Shown piece by piece: positions 9,730-20,646 of a stretch of 34,971 nt of DNA. Position numbers and translations under genes: made by a program. The notes beneath the pieces are model-generated. The model did no database searches. It had not been told where the DNA came from and saw only the letters and a list, made by a program, of their open reading frames with translations. Every line of letters begins with the position of its first letter. The first letter of the stretch is position 1. Source of the DNA: Priapulus caudatus. Taxonomy: Eukaryota > Priapulida > Priapulimorpha > Priapulimorphida > Priapulidae. The stretch is from NCBI RefSeq assembly GCF_000485595.1, contig NW_014577136.1:275325-310295 (forward strand), given 5' to 3'.

Positions 9730-10784
9730 CTGCAACATCCAAACCCGAATGACTTACGTACATATAAAATAAAGTTACATACAAATGTAAGTTTTAAGTA
9801 TAAAGTTATTGGCTTAGCCAAAGTATACCTACATATCAAATTGCATTATATAAGTAAATATATAAATGTACACAGTTTGTATAGTAATGGCCTGTAACCA
9901 TGTTTGTAAACATACCTGGAAATAACGAAATCATTAAAAAAATATCTTAAAAAAATTATCCAAAACCCGCAGCGATACGATGCAATTCTAATCGAAATAT
10001 CTATTTCTGGAACGATAAACAGAGTAGCATGACAGTAATGGAGACCGCCAGCACTAAACGCGATCGAATTCGAAACAGCAATATTCTAAACATGCTGAAA
10101 TTTCTAACAGTAGATGACAGCAATTGTTTGTGTACTAGTGGACTAGGTTATAATTTTTCCGAGGCAATGGAGCTACGAACTTTATCGTACCTGGAAATTA
10201 TCAGTGGTACTAACTGTAACCAGAATAATTAATAATAATATTAATTAGTCGTCTTCAGCGACGCCCCTAATCTTCATGGTTTTGGTTGCCCGCATGTAGT
10301 AGGAGACACAGGGCACTACTTTCATATTGTTCATGCAACTTTTCCCCTCTATCTCTTTTTGCTGAAGGTAAGCATGAAGTAAGATAATTAAACTGTCTAT
10401 TTAATTTTAGTGCAAAATAGCTAGTATAGTTCCAGACCGTATCAAGAATAAAAGCGATTTGATAGAACGGTGGTTTATCACGCATCATGTTCGACGGCAA
10501 TTGAGCGCGAGTTCTACAGAATTGACATTTCGTTGCGCATAAAACCGATCGGCTGACCAGATCACAATCAGTCAATGTCACGTTAAATGTACAATTATCT
10601 CGCTAACTTAATGACGACTGTGAATTCCTTAATCAGGTTTCATCCGTTCTTTTCCATCGGCAAATATTTTTATACGTTTTCTGTAATCGATTTTAATCGA
10701 CGCCTACAGACGATAAATTATCGATCACGATCGTGGCTACGGTTACAGATGCTGAGCGATCGTCGGGTGCGTGCGTTCACTCAC
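9730..10784. other. Intron-like DNA without recognised exons
   Basis: AT-rich sequence. A 104-codon minus open frame at 10267-10581 has ordinary composition but no family I recognise and no supporting splice sites that join the neighbouring exons, so I do not call it a gene. Confidence 0.5.
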
Positions 10785-10883
10785 GTGAAATGTCTGGTTG
10801 ACCTCCGGTGGCGATGGGACGTTGTAAGACTTGGCAATGCTGAAGATTGGAACGCTGTTTGTGAGGAGAATGTCTGCGCACGA
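10785..10883 (-). CDS. TMEM131-like exon (clean)
   Basis: A 99-nt, 33-codon exon between acceptor CGCCCGTGCAG and donor GTGAGT, phase 0 at both ends. It reads SCADILLTNSVPIFSIAKSY then NVPSPPEVNQTFH. I align it to human TMEM131 ...PIYLTNTFSFAILIHDVLLP...TMFK, the start of one PapD-like repeat. The next exon (9549-9729) also starts in phase 0. A short exon seems to be missing between this one and 11723-11915, because human has about 25 residues more there. Confidence 0.8.
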
Positions 10884-10989
10884 CTGCACGGGCGAGCCTT
10901 AGCGACGAAAAACTCTGTGCTGTTGTGTTCGTGGACCAACGCCTGTTGCTGCAAAGAAATAGGCAATAGATTGATAGTTAGTATCAAGA

Positions 10990-11135
10990 ATAGAAAGATA
11001 AAAAAGATAAAAAAGATAAAAGATATATAAAGATAGATAAATAGCATAGATAGATAGATAGATAGAATAGATTAGATAGGATAAAAGATTGAGATAAGAT
11101 AAAAAGATAGATAAAAGTATATAAAAAAGATAAAA
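10990..11135. repeat. GATA/GATAAAA microsatellite
   Basis: Runs of AGATAAAAAAGATAAAAAAG, then (GATA)n with variants. Non-coding. The sequence from 11136 to 11722 has no exon I can support. A possible acceptor sits near 11580, but the frame after it does not match the family. Confidence 0.85.
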
Positions 11136-11722
11136 GATGAATAATATTGGAAGACTCCTGTAACTACTTTAGTTATCCATTATCCATACTATACTGTTAT
11201 TATTATGTTGTGTCATGCTATCAACGACTGTGTCTAAAGAAGTAGGCCATTATCTATACTATACTATATTTATCCATTACTATCTATAATTGATGTTTGT
11301 GATTCGTGTAATTCAACGGACCATGTCTCGCTGTGTCTAAAAGAAGTAAGGCATTATCTTACTAACTATTATTATCCATACTATGGTATATTTTACTGTC
11401 TTTTAGTTAATCTTGGACGATAGATATTGCTTGCACGGTGACACGGCGCAGAAAAAACACGCCGAGACACACAAGATGACTGAGCTTATTTAAACGATTG
11501 TTCTAACACCAATTCACAACATAGCAAAATATTCCCACCACCAATAGCCTCGATTGCGGAGGACTCTCCACACCTGAAACATTAGAAATTTCCAGTCTTT
11601 CAGGTTTCCCACGACCCACACGGAAAGCTGTCGATTCACATCGAGCCGTTAATCCGAATAGAGCACTTCAATCGGAGGGTCAACAGAATAGTTTCGTGCC
11701 ACTAGTGTTCAGTTTTACTCAC

Positions 11723-11915
11723 CCAGTGCAGGACGTTAGCCGAATATGCACGGTACAGCTTGTAGTTTACTTTCTTCGGTCCGGCACTTGTATCTTCCCC
11801 GACCACGTTGTTTCGGACTGACGGCCTTTGTAAGTGCGCACGAAACACAAACACATGGCGTAAATCTGGTGTTGTGTGTGCCCACAGGGCGTTCAATTTA
11901 AATGTCTCATATGGT
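11723..11915 (-). CDS. TMEM131-like exon (clean, most upstream recognised)
   Basis: A 193-nt exon, 1 nt plus 64 open codons. The acceptor has a long pyrimidine tract (TTTGTGTTTTCATTTTTTTT...GGAAAG) and the donor is GTGAGT. It reads PYETFKLNALWAHTTPDLRH, continues VFVFRAHLQRPSV and ends KKVNYKLYRAYSANVLHW. It aligns with human TMEM131 ITVHFKPITL...SISFDA...YSKLEIPYQAEVLDG with the same spacing: an edge strand, a P-x-F segment and a closing YKL..Y.A.VL strand of a PapD-like domain. Exons encoding the N-terminus and signal peptide should lie to the right; I could not recognise them up to the gap. Confidence 0.8.
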
Positions 11916-14900
11916 CTTTCCGTCGATAAAACAAATAAAAAAAATGAAAACACAAACAAACCAACTAAAAGTGGTCATTTTGCTTGTTTTTGCTATGGCA
12001 AATCGGGTCTCTTGGCATGTGTAAAGCGTCAAACCGGTGTTAGGGGTTAGTACGCTCAACAAAAAGGACAACTGCCTAATAATAACACTTTTGGCTTTTC
12101 TATTGAAACAGGACAAGAAGACATCATGAGTAACTGGGGCATCGTTACCACTCGTGTATTCATTGTCCTGTATACAATTGCTGAACATGAAAGCTACAGA
12201 ATATCCCTTCCCAATATGGAAGTTTTACAAGTGCTTAACGCTCACAGACTAAAATGCATACATGTGAAGCTATCTCATGTGCAGAAAGAGTTCACTAGAA
12301 ACTCATTTGTATTGCTCTTTCATGAACCATTTCTTCTCCAAATCTAAACCGAAAATTACTTCTCTTACGAAAGTCAGCAGATTACCAGAGATGATTATTG
12401 TTTATTACATGCCGCGGACACAGCGGAGCGAATCATTAACAGCTTCTTATTCTATCGATAAAACAAGTTATAATTCATTATTATATAGGTTTATTCAGTA
12501 CACAATTTGTGCAAATTTGCTGTAAATATATCGTTATTACAATTACATATGCAACACAAACAAATATAGTGTTTTCGTTCCATGAACTATTTGCGCTTTT
12601 ATTTATTGGCCGTATGGATACTATTTTGCGTTATCTGGACATTCGTACAAATAACTTGCATCTGACAGTCTGTTGTCAAAATAGTCAATTTCGGTAGGCA
12701 CATTTCTGGCCCATTAAAGCATTGTGAATGTTTCGCACACTGCCACGTATTGCTCACAGTAGGGATCATATATAGGCCATTTTGTTGCGAGGTCTTATCC
12801 GTTTTAACGTGAGCATGTTGTCAGTCACGCAGATGTGAAAGAACGATGTAAACATAGAAATTAAACATAAAAATGACTTCGGATATCATAGTAAAGCTCC
12901 CCTAATTAGCCTGCTGCTAATTAAAACCTAATGGTAGATTATTAGCTCTAAATAATTACAAAAAGAGTATCAAATATAATCATTAAACTTTCAGATAATG
13001 TTTCAGTTACTAAGTTAATTCCCTTTCTTATTCATCTTCACCTACCAATTCTTTCCATTCAATTAGTATTTACACATGTTGAGCTTGTCCAGCGTCGGCC
13101 ATTTAAACTCACTGATATACTGTTAACAATCTTGTAAGACTGACAAAGAAATGCCTGAAAATAAATCCCCTCCTAAACCCCACGTCGTCATAACGTCACT
13201 AATTTCTCTCGCCTAAAGCATTCCCTGGAAAATGGTCGACAGGTCGATTATCGTCGCTTTGAGCAGCTGTCAGTGGAATGTCAGGAAAGCTAGCAAGAAT
13301 CGCTTCGCTCCATCACTCCCCGAGTGAAAGCACCCTTTCTCATATTAAACTCACAACACGTGCCGAACGAAAGTGCAAAGCATGGTATCATTAACATATT
13401 AATTAGCTCTGATTACGAGTCAGAGATTAAAAAAGCCGAGGCATCGATAAAGAAAACCGACTTTCTACTGCGCACTATCATCGAAAACTAAGCGGCATGT
13501 GGCACGGCGGTATTTTTGTTTCTCCGAATACTAGCGCTGGACATCCATCCTGAAGGCTGGCAGGGGAAGGCAATGCCTCAATATCCATGCCCTACTGACC
13601 AAGTTCTCCCGCAAACACCGAGCCAGCTGCGTCGTTGATGATGTGTCAGTCACAAACGTGCATCGTTTATGATTCCCGCTCACACTACTATTCGATGAAT
13701 CCAACGGGAGTGAGAGAGGAACAAGCAGCGATGGAGACAGGGTGTGCGTGTGTGTGTGTGAAGGGGGGTGCATGTGTGTGGGGGTGTGTGTGGGTGTGTG
13801 GGGGTGCATGTGTGCTGTGTGGAAGGGGGGTGCATGGTGTGGGAGGTGGTGTGTGGCGCTGTGTGGGGTGCATCGTTGTGTGGGTGTGGGTGTGATGGTG
13901 TGTGGTGGGTGTGTGTGTGTGTGTGTGTGTGTGTGGGTTTGTGGTGTGTGCTGGTGTGTTGTGGTGTGTCGTCGTGCGTGCGCTGCGTGCGTACGTGCGC
14001 GTGCGCATAGTATGTGGGTGCGTTGCGTGTGCGCCGCATGCGATGTATATAAGCGGAGAGACAGGATGAGGTATAGACGAGAGGCCATCCATCCACTCTA
14101 AAAGTAACTATAACACACTTAACCACATCTATACAAAGCACTTCCTTCACGCAGCAATTCGGTTAAAACGTGCCTTGCTTACCGGATGAATGTGATTGAA
14201 GGCAACCTGTAGTGAAGCGTGTATATGTCAGTCTAGAGACTAAGCTTTATCGGTCGAAACTCTATCTGCTATGGCGGATGCGTGGGCTGCCCCTCTCTAT
14301 ATTCTAGCAAGACAGAAAAGCAAGAAGTTTTGAACGAGAAACTCCGCCAAGCGTCAATTTCCCGCAGTAGTCGAAAAAAAGGACCGGTGCAGCTTCAATC
14401 TCTAACATTGCACTTTCCGGGCGGCTGTTAATGAACAAGCCAAAATTTTTCCTGAATAACCATGTTACAAGCATTTAGGAACTGAAATATATAGACGAGA
14501 AAGACCATTGATAACACATCGGAGATGAGTGAAGCTGCTACATCCGGGAAAGCGGTCCACAATCTGCCAAGCTCATCATGGCTGTTGACATCACACCATG
14601 CACTTAGGCCAACACACCCATTAATCACATTGGGGCCCATAGCTTGATAAAATTATTCAATACAATATTTGCCCTGATAGAATCAAACAGACGGAATCTT
14701 GAAGACAGTGGCGATGTGTGAACACCATTTTAAAATTATATAGCTGAAACAGTAAACAAGCAGCCCAGACGCATTTTACGAGTTCTAAAAGCAACATTTT
14801 ACGGACGAATTATATAATTTCATAATATGAAGGACCGTTTCCATTAATAATCAATATTTTATTAAGCATGATCATCTACTCTTAGCATACAAAGACAATC

Positions 14901-15721
14901 GGGAAATTACAACCAAACATTTCTATACACTAAAACAGACAGATATGAACGAGTCATCACCAGCCACCCCCCCCCCTATTCTGATCGAACAAGGTTCTTC
15001 ATCTAACAGGGTTATCGATGTATCGTACTGATCATGTGATGATAGACTAGATATAGAATACCGGTCAACTAGATATAAAATGATTCAGAAATAGCACACG
15101 TGTTAACTTACAGCCTAATTCCCAAACAAACCTATCATACACATTGTAACAGCAATTTCAACTCGCGAATGAAAAGTTTGAACCAGAGGGCCTGCATGGA
15201 CTCACTACGAGCAGCGTTAGTTTCACTGGGGTAGTTTATAGAATATAGGCCGAAATAGCTGACGCCACCCAGCAATAAAGATTTACCCATGAAGAATTAC
15301 TTTTCGTCATACAGTAGTTCCTATCAGGTTCTTCTAACCTTTTCTAAACATTCTCTTGTCCTAAAGCCAATCAACCATAACCATGATTTAATGTGACAAA
15401 TGCCACCGTACAGGTGACCTCTAAGGTGCCTCGAGTGACCCCTACATACATACACCTTGACATGTGTATTACTACAGACTAGACTACTACATACGTAGAT
15501 TAGACTACCTACATTACATTAGACTAGATAACTACTACAACTAGACATACTACAGACATACTAGACAGACTACATTAACATACACATAACACACCAGTGT
15601 GATGGCACACCAGCAGAGAGGAGCACCTGCTTCCAACAGCGCAATCACATCGATATAAAGTATATATAAATCAATATAATATAATACAACAGTATCTTCA
15701 CCACACACATGCCACACTTAC
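11916..15721. other. No recognised gene
   Basis: Mixed AT-rich sequence with only short open frames on both strands (for example 12126-12347 plus, 14428-14640 minus, 13531-14088 minus). None has splice sites and family features together. 14964-14972 is a C run. 15470-15590 is rich in short ACTAGAC/CTACATAC repeats. N-terminal TMEM131-like exons are expected somewhere here. Confidence 0.5.
13738..14010. repeat. GT/GGGTGTG-rich low-complexity tract
   Basis: Long stretches of GTGTGTGGGGGTGCATGTGT-type sequence, ending in (TGCG)n-like DNA. It yields overlapping Cys/Val/Gly-rich open frames on plus and His/Thr-rich ones on minus. All are artefacts of the repeat. Confidence 0.95.
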
Positions 15722-15967
15722 AGTTGGACGTGCGCACAGACTTGAGCCAGAATTGAATGAGGTTGAGTCGAAGGGTCTCCGGCTATCATGCGGATCTCTC
15801 CCAGCGCTGCCCAAAAGTCTAGCAGGCCAGGCAGTCGAGCGTTAGATGCCAGGAACATGGCCAACAGCCAACCGAAATGCACCGATATATGAAACTTCGC
15901 CCAATGTTCAAACGTTCGAGCACCGTTTACTGGGATAACATGATGCGATGGCCACAGCGAATGTGGA
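15722..15967 (-). CDS. Candidate exon of unknown protein
   Basis: A 246-nt stretch with no stop between a strong acceptor (GTCCTAGTCCTCCCACAG) and donor GTAAGT: 1 nt, 81 codons, 2 nt. The peptide includes VIPVNGARTFEHWAKF, FGWLLAMFLASNARLPGLLD and IRMIAGDPSTQPHSILAQ. It is too short to be flagged by start-codon ORF rules. I recognise no family. It is on the same strand as the TMEM131-like gene and lies upstream of it, so it could be an N-terminal exon, but the sequence does not match my memory of that region. It could also belong to a neighbour or be chance. Confidence 0.4.
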
Positions 15968-17174
15968 CTGTGGGAGGACTAGGACAACAGAACCATCTCT
16001 AGACCCCTGATAGGACCTGGATACTTTGAGAGTTTCAACCACAGCTGCCAGGTCCGTGTGCTGCAGTGGCTTAGGTCGAGCTGCTGTCAGTGTAGTGACC
16101 CGAGGAAGAAGGAGCGTTTACTAGTAACAGCCACCGGAAACCCAGTAACTTAACGTAAAAATCACCCATAAGCGACCCCACAGAGCGAAACCCTATATAC
16201 TCGTAAGCGATTCGACAGCTTTCTGCTTCATAGCCAAAACGGGAGGCATCTGCTGTGCCAGGAGAGTGTTGTGGCATTTACAGAGATGTCCACAAGGAGG
16301 CATGCATGAAATGCTTACCCTCCTGTCACAGGTGTGCTTTCCAGAAAGGGTCAAAGATGACCACGTATGAACCTAAACATTTCATCTATTATAATAATTG
16401 TAATACAACCATTAACGAAGTTCAAGTGAGAACGACGTCTAACCTCTGGTTTTTTCGAGTATTAACGAAGTTAAATTTAACCGAGTTAATGTCTAGCTTT
16501 ATTAGCCCCACACGAGTCTATGCAAGTGCTACCCTAACTGCACGTCATAACAGCTGAATCTAGTAGCCACAGGATGGTGAGAGGGCAATACTAACAAATA
16601 TGTATTCGCGTGAATCTGTGCCAAATTTCAACCCGGGCCGACAAAAAATAGGGCAGATACAACAGCTCCGCTCTAAACGCCTCCCCAGCTTACAACCACA
16701 GTGGACATGCAATACTATAGGCTGTTCGATCTATACATCATGTGCACTATATGCAGCTTTCGTTCTCCCTGACCCACCGTTGCACAATCGGGTAAGCAGC
16801 GCTGTGGTGGCCGTGGCGTCTGGCACGCGTGTCACGCCTCCACTATCGCGCCGCACGAAACATTCTGAAGTTATAATGTTTATTTCTTCTGCCATATCCC
16901 GTTACTATTTCTCGCCGTTCTATCGTATATGGCCAGGCGCTATGGTTTACCCCCCCCCCCCCCCACCCCCCCCCCCCCCCCCCAGTAAGAGATTTTATCA
17001 ATAACTAGAAACACACGCTTTAACACTGCCATGTGGCCTACAAGCTGACCACTGTAGGTACAATATTTTGATGAACATGGTCGTGACCATATATAGAAAC
17101 CTCCATCCTTAGCGTCAGCTAACGACTGCAATCGTAAGCTAGGACTCGTGCAACGGAACCCCATGGGCCAATCC
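15968..17174. other. No recognised gene before the gap
   Basis: Short open frames only. 16950-16983 is a near-pure C run interrupted by one A. Such a run commonly breaks sequencing, which may be why the gap lies 190 bp beyond it. 16940-17164 minus has an open frame that is partly the C-run translation. Confidence 0.6.
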
Positions 17175-17199
17175 NNNNNNNNNNNNNNNNNNNNNNNNN
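17175..17199. other. Scaffold gap of exactly 25 N
   Basis: A fixed-length 25-N gap. Some long-read gap-filling tools (PBJelly is one) use 25 N for unresolved or overfilled gaps. Sequence right of it is a second, indel-rich copy of block C. Confidence 0.95.
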
Positions 17200-17703
17200 G
17201 TGACTACGTCACCGTAAATAGTAAAAATAAAAAATATATTTCAAAGGTTCATGGCATCATAACCTGCCATCCATCCTGGGGGATGTGGTTTGTGTAACAC
17301 TGTCGCTTTACCGCACACACACCATTCACACACCACCCACACACCATTCACACATGATTACAGCGCATGTTACCTGATTGTTGTGATTGTGTAACAGCGT
17401 GACGCTGTCTGAATTCTCCTGCTGACGGGAGTTTTCCTGGTTACGGAAATTCTCCTGGTGACGCTGATAGTGAAACATGCCGTTGTCTCGCACGGGAAAC
17501 ACATTCTTCACCTCCATGTTGTGAGTGAACGAGCTGTGCATCACCAGATGCTGCACTGAGATTTTCCCCTGTGTGTGCGGTAAAGCGACAGTGTTACACA
17601 AACCACATCCCCCAGGATGGATGGCAGGTTATGATGCCATGAACCTTTGAAATATATTTTTTATTTTTACTATTTACGGTGACGTAATCACTTTAAGGCC
17701 TTG
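17200..17703. repeat. Inverted repeat (arms of about 120 bp) beside the gap
   Basis: 17200-17317 is the reverse complement of about 17577-17703, starting GTGACTACGTCACCGTAAAT and ending at CCGCACACACA. The arm includes the start of the exon at 17374-17625. Two satellite monomers (17318-17350) lie between. Block C copy 1 has no left arm; the satellite is there instead. So this may be a snap-back join at the gap edge, or a real element whose interior seeded the satellite. Confidence 0.8.
17374..17625 (-). CDS. TMEM131-like exon, block C copy 2 (best reading)
   Basis: The minus frame reads TVALPHTQGKISVQHLVMHS then SFTHNMEVKNVFPVRDNGMF and HYQ. It aligns with human TMEM131 VVLPPSFPGKI...SFSQKVK...DVRFYY. 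After HYQ come three 18-nt repeats giving RHQENF-RNQENS-RQQENS. The donor CAG|GTAACA is at 17374. The upstream end is unclear: a stop occurs about 12 codons before TVALP unless there is an indel, so 17625 is approximate. At the 3' end a 1-nt difference from copy 1 changes the exit phase; copy 1 fits the next exon. Confidence 0.7.
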
Positions 17704-18279
17704 TTAGGAGGAACTTACAGGAAACGTGTCTTCAAAGATCAGCTTCTCTGGTACAGGTGTTAAACTGCCATCGGCTGTATGAAGACCCATCGGAAACTTT
17801 ATTATCTAGAAGACAAACACAAAGGCGAGATTAAAGCACGTGAGATCGTTACCAGTTCGATGAAAGGCTAATTAATAGAAGCCGTATGATGGGAAAACGA
17901 GCACATCTTGTTGAAGAGGCAGCACCAACAACTTAGCACAACTTGTTTCACATATTATATAATATTACTTATCTTGTATTTTTGTCACCATGTTGTTATT
18001 TCGTAATCTACTGGAGTGGCTGACTGGAAGACTGAATTGTCATTTCACCCTCCATCACTTGTCTAATTTGTTTTAGTTTTATCAGCATTAACTACTAATT
18101 TGTTTAACTAATATGTTACCTCCAAAATTTAATTCATAAGTGTAAATAAAGAAAAATTGAATTGAACTGAATTGAATTAGCAACAAACGAGCTGCCAAGG
18201 AAATGTGTGTTAGTCACAGCCCAGTCATAATTGACCACAGCTGGAATCACGATGACAGGCCAGCCTCTAGAATTCTGCA

Positions 18280-18380
18280 GAATAGCTATTATCTATATAG
18301 TTAGTGCTATATATATAGCTATATGCTATATGCTATATATATAGTTAGTGCTATAGTGCTATATAGAGTATAGCTATATG
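18280..18380. repeat. CTATATA/TAGTGCTATA short-motif repeat
   Basis: AT-rich tandem motifs, second copy of 5600-5745. The copies differ in unit number. Confidence 0.8.
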
Positions 18381-18491
18381 CTAGACTCAGAATACTACTA
18401 TATAACTTAGAATACTAGTGTTGTGAATAGTCAGTTTAACACAGAAGAAACATTCACGGGAAATTTTTTTTTTAATCTTCACTATACGTAC

Positions 18492-18596
18492 CTCATACTG
18501 AGTATGTATTATGATTTCTGCTGAAAATGTTCCCTCTGTGATTGGCGCATTGAGGTTGACACTAAACACTGCAAAATGGCCAGGCTTCAACACCAG
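18492..18596 (-). CDS. TMEM131-like exon (clean)
   Basis: A 105-nt, 35-codon exon, phase 0 at both ends, between acceptor CCTTGTATTTACAG and donor GTACGT. It reads LVLKPGHFAVFSVNLNAPIT then EGTFSAEIIIHTQYE. Human TMEM131 has VTLASGYFAVFRVKL...EGIHDGAIQITTDYE, one of the best matches here (GxFAVFxV and QYE/DYE). It follows exon 32319-32441 (or 6323-6458) in phase. The noisy twin is at 5827-5935. Confidence 0.88.
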
Positions 18597-18749
18597 CTGT
18601 AAATACAAGGCAGTAATGATTCATCTCATCATGAAATCAAATGATTTAAAAAACTGCATGGACTTATGCACAAATCACAGATTTATCCATATGTCTCTCT
18701 ATCGCTCTGTCTAAATTCCATCCTGTTAAGAAATATTCCCCATACCATG

Positions 18750-19005
18750 ACATGCCCTCATGCACGCACACACAATCACACACAGACATGCACAAGACAC
18801 GCACGCAAACACGCGCGTACATACCCACACACAACACACACACGCACGCGCACACACGTAACACACACACGCACGCGCACACCACACACAACACACACAC
18901 ACACACACAACACATAGACATGGACATACATACACATACACACATACATAACACACACACACACGAACATACACAACACACACACACGCACACCCACACA
19001 CCGTG
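18750..19005. repeat. CA/CACG-rich low-complexity tract (block G)
   Basis: Mostly ACACAC with CACGCACG and ACATACA variants. The His/Thr-rich plus frames and Cys/Val-rich minus frames here are artefacts. The second copy is at 34150-34590. Confidence 0.95.
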
Positions 19006-19590
19006 GAATAAAGAATTGCAAAAGATCACTATAAAAACACTATTAATGCGGGATTGCAGTATGGAACATAGAAATACACAGATCACAACAAACGACGTAG
19101 ACATGAGCCATACTACGCAACTAAATACTGTGTAACAAAAACAGTGATATCAACAGGATTTCTATAATTATCAGAAATGTTCGCCAAAGCTCATATCCAC
19201 CGACTAACAATCCATCAGAGAATGTGAAAAAGATGCTCTGAGAGCAGCGTAAGTTTCCTCTATTTGTTACACACAGCATCAAGATAGTGATGTGCATGCC
19301 TTTGTAGAGGAGCTAGGAAGCACCACAATGACTCGTACAATCATAGTGAATAGTCTCTTATTAAAAAGTTATTAATTATGATTATTATAGATTAGTAATG
19401 TCTCTCCATGTGAGTAGATAAGTTATCATTAATTCTGATTTTAATTCATTAAAATAATTAATTAATTAATTAATTAATAAGTTATTAATTATGATTATTA
19501 TAAGTTAGTATGTAGTGTTGAAACGTAGTATGATTAATAATTAGTTATTAATGATGATTATATATAAGTTAATAGTGTTGAACGACTTAC
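19006..19590. other. Intron, block G, with AT-rich tandem repeats
   Basis: No exon seen. 19370-19590 holds repeated TTATTAATTATGATTATTAT and GTGTTGAA units reaching the 5' splice site of exon 19591-19712; GTTCAACACTATTAACTTATA and GTTTCAACACTA..TAACTTATA on the minus strand are about 75 bp apart. Confidence 0.6.
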
Positions 19591-19712
19591 TATCAACAGT
19601 CCTGGAGGCCTTCTCCTTTATGTCGAACTTGATGGTGGTGGGAGCTACTTGAGTTCTCCTCGGCCGCCCTGCCCCTCTAGTATCACGACGTCTAGTACGC
19701 GTCAAGTTATTC
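19591..19712 (-). CDS. TMEM131-like exon with compensating +1/-1 shifts
   Basis: A 122-nt exon between acceptor GGTCACTGAG and donor GTAAGT, 1 nt + 40 codons + 1 nt. It starts NNLT and ends TIKFDIKEKASRTVD in one frame. Between them the family match VLDVVILEGQGGRGEL is in another frame; human reads NNLTVMDAVMVQGQG. So an extra base near 19702 and a lost base near 19652 cancel out. The uncorrected frame also has no stop (Arg-rich). Phases join exons 20474-20646 (R) and 31739-31931 (K) correctly. Confidence 0.75.
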
Positions 19713-19889
19713 CTCAGTGACCACGAACAATGACGTTAGAAGTGAGCCATGCCCTGACTGTAACTGCAGCTTGTAACTTTGCATACTCCACGGAGATATA
19801 CCATGTTGTTTCACACCCTAATATTACTCTTTAATCTGGAGGTGATACTTGTCTCACTATGAAAAAATAAAATTCGACCCCAGGAGGCG

Positions 19890-20073
19890 CTGCCAATCGT
19901 TATTATTATTATTATTATTATTATTATATTTATTTATATTGCGCTTTTTACATAAATGATCAAAGGCGCAGCACATTAATATCACAAACGACTGAACAAT
20001 ATTATGAGCGAATATAACAATGTACATGTGAGATATATCACTAACTACGAGGTCAAATGACATTAAAACAAAG
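19890..20073. mobile_element. (ATT)n followed by a GCGC-type dispersed-repeat-like segment
   Basis: A run of ATT triplets is followed by TATTTATATTGCGCTTTTTA...AAAGGCGC. This resembles widespread short dispersed repeats in marine invertebrates, but I recall this only in general terms. Confidence 0.35.
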
Positions 20074-20109
20074 TTGACATCAAACACCTACATTAAACAA
20101 TCGTTGTAC

Positions 20110-20470
20110 ACCGTTCTCTATCCGCTGTCCTCTGTTTCCACATTCTCTCTCTCCTCGTCCTCTATTTCCCCCCTCTCTCTCCTCTTCCCCTCCTCCCGTC
20201 TCTACCACTTTCCTTCTTCCGTCCTCCAATCTCTACACCTCCCCCCCCATCTCTCTCTCTTCCCCCTCCCTACCACCTTTCTCCCCCTCTCTTCTCACTC
20301 CCTCCCTGTCTCCCCCTGCCTACCACTCTCCCCTATCTCTCCTCTTCCCCTCCTCCTCTCTACCACCTCTCCCTTTTCCCCTCCCACACTCTCTACCACC
20401 TCTCCCCCCTCTCTCTCTCTCTTCCCCTCCCCCTCCCTAAACCTCTTCCCTTCTTCCCCCCACTCTGCTA
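20110..20470. repeat. Polypyrimidine tract (CT/CCCCT-rich)
   Basis: About 360 bp of almost pure pyrimidine on the plus strand, e.g. CTCTCCTCTTCCCCTCC and TCTCTACCACCTC units. It starts at the 5' splice site of exon 20474-20646 (purine-rich on the sense strand). The Ser/Pro-rich frame is an artefact. Confidence 0.95.
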
Positions 20471-20473
20471 TAC

Positions 20474-20646
20474 CTGATAATAACTAGAGACGTCCTCATC
20501 TGTAGATCTCGTGGAGAGAAGCCGACGGCAACATGCTGCCTGGCTCCTGGCTTCAGCAGAGTGGCGAGCGTGTCGTTACGAGGCGTCACGCGGTAGGCCT
20601 CGCGAATCTGCTTCCTCTGCCGCTCCAGCGACGATCGCACGCTAGG
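20474..20646 (-). CDS. TMEM131-like exon (clean)
   Basis: A 173-nt exon between acceptor CTCTCCCGGCAG and donor GTATAG. It reads PSVRSSLERQRKQIREAYRV, TPRNDTLATLLKPGARQHVA, VGFSPRDLQMRTSLVII. It aligns with human TMEM131 ...LILNLILKPGEKKSVKVKFTP...SSLIIVR. The exit phase (AG|G, Arg) joins exon 19591-19712. The 5' half and acceptor are repeated four more times directly upstream (20647-21350). The link to exon 22572-22679 is not phase-perfect, so an exon may be missing or an indel present. Confidence 0.85.

Noticed and set aside
10587-11030. 147-codon plus open frame
   Set aside because: It overlaps the minus exon 10785-10883, ends in GATAAAA microsatellite translation (Lys/Ile repeats), and has no family features.
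13531-14150. Overlapping His/Thr-rich and Cys/Val-rich open frames on both strands
   Set aside because: GT-rich low-complexity DNA; composition artefact.
18664-19135. Cys/Val-rich minus frame and His/Thr-rich plus frame
   Set aside because: CA/CACG microsatellite translations.
20074-20487. Ser/Pro/Leu-rich 137-codon plus frame
   Set aside because: Polypyrimidine tract translation; the real exon is on the other strand from 20474.
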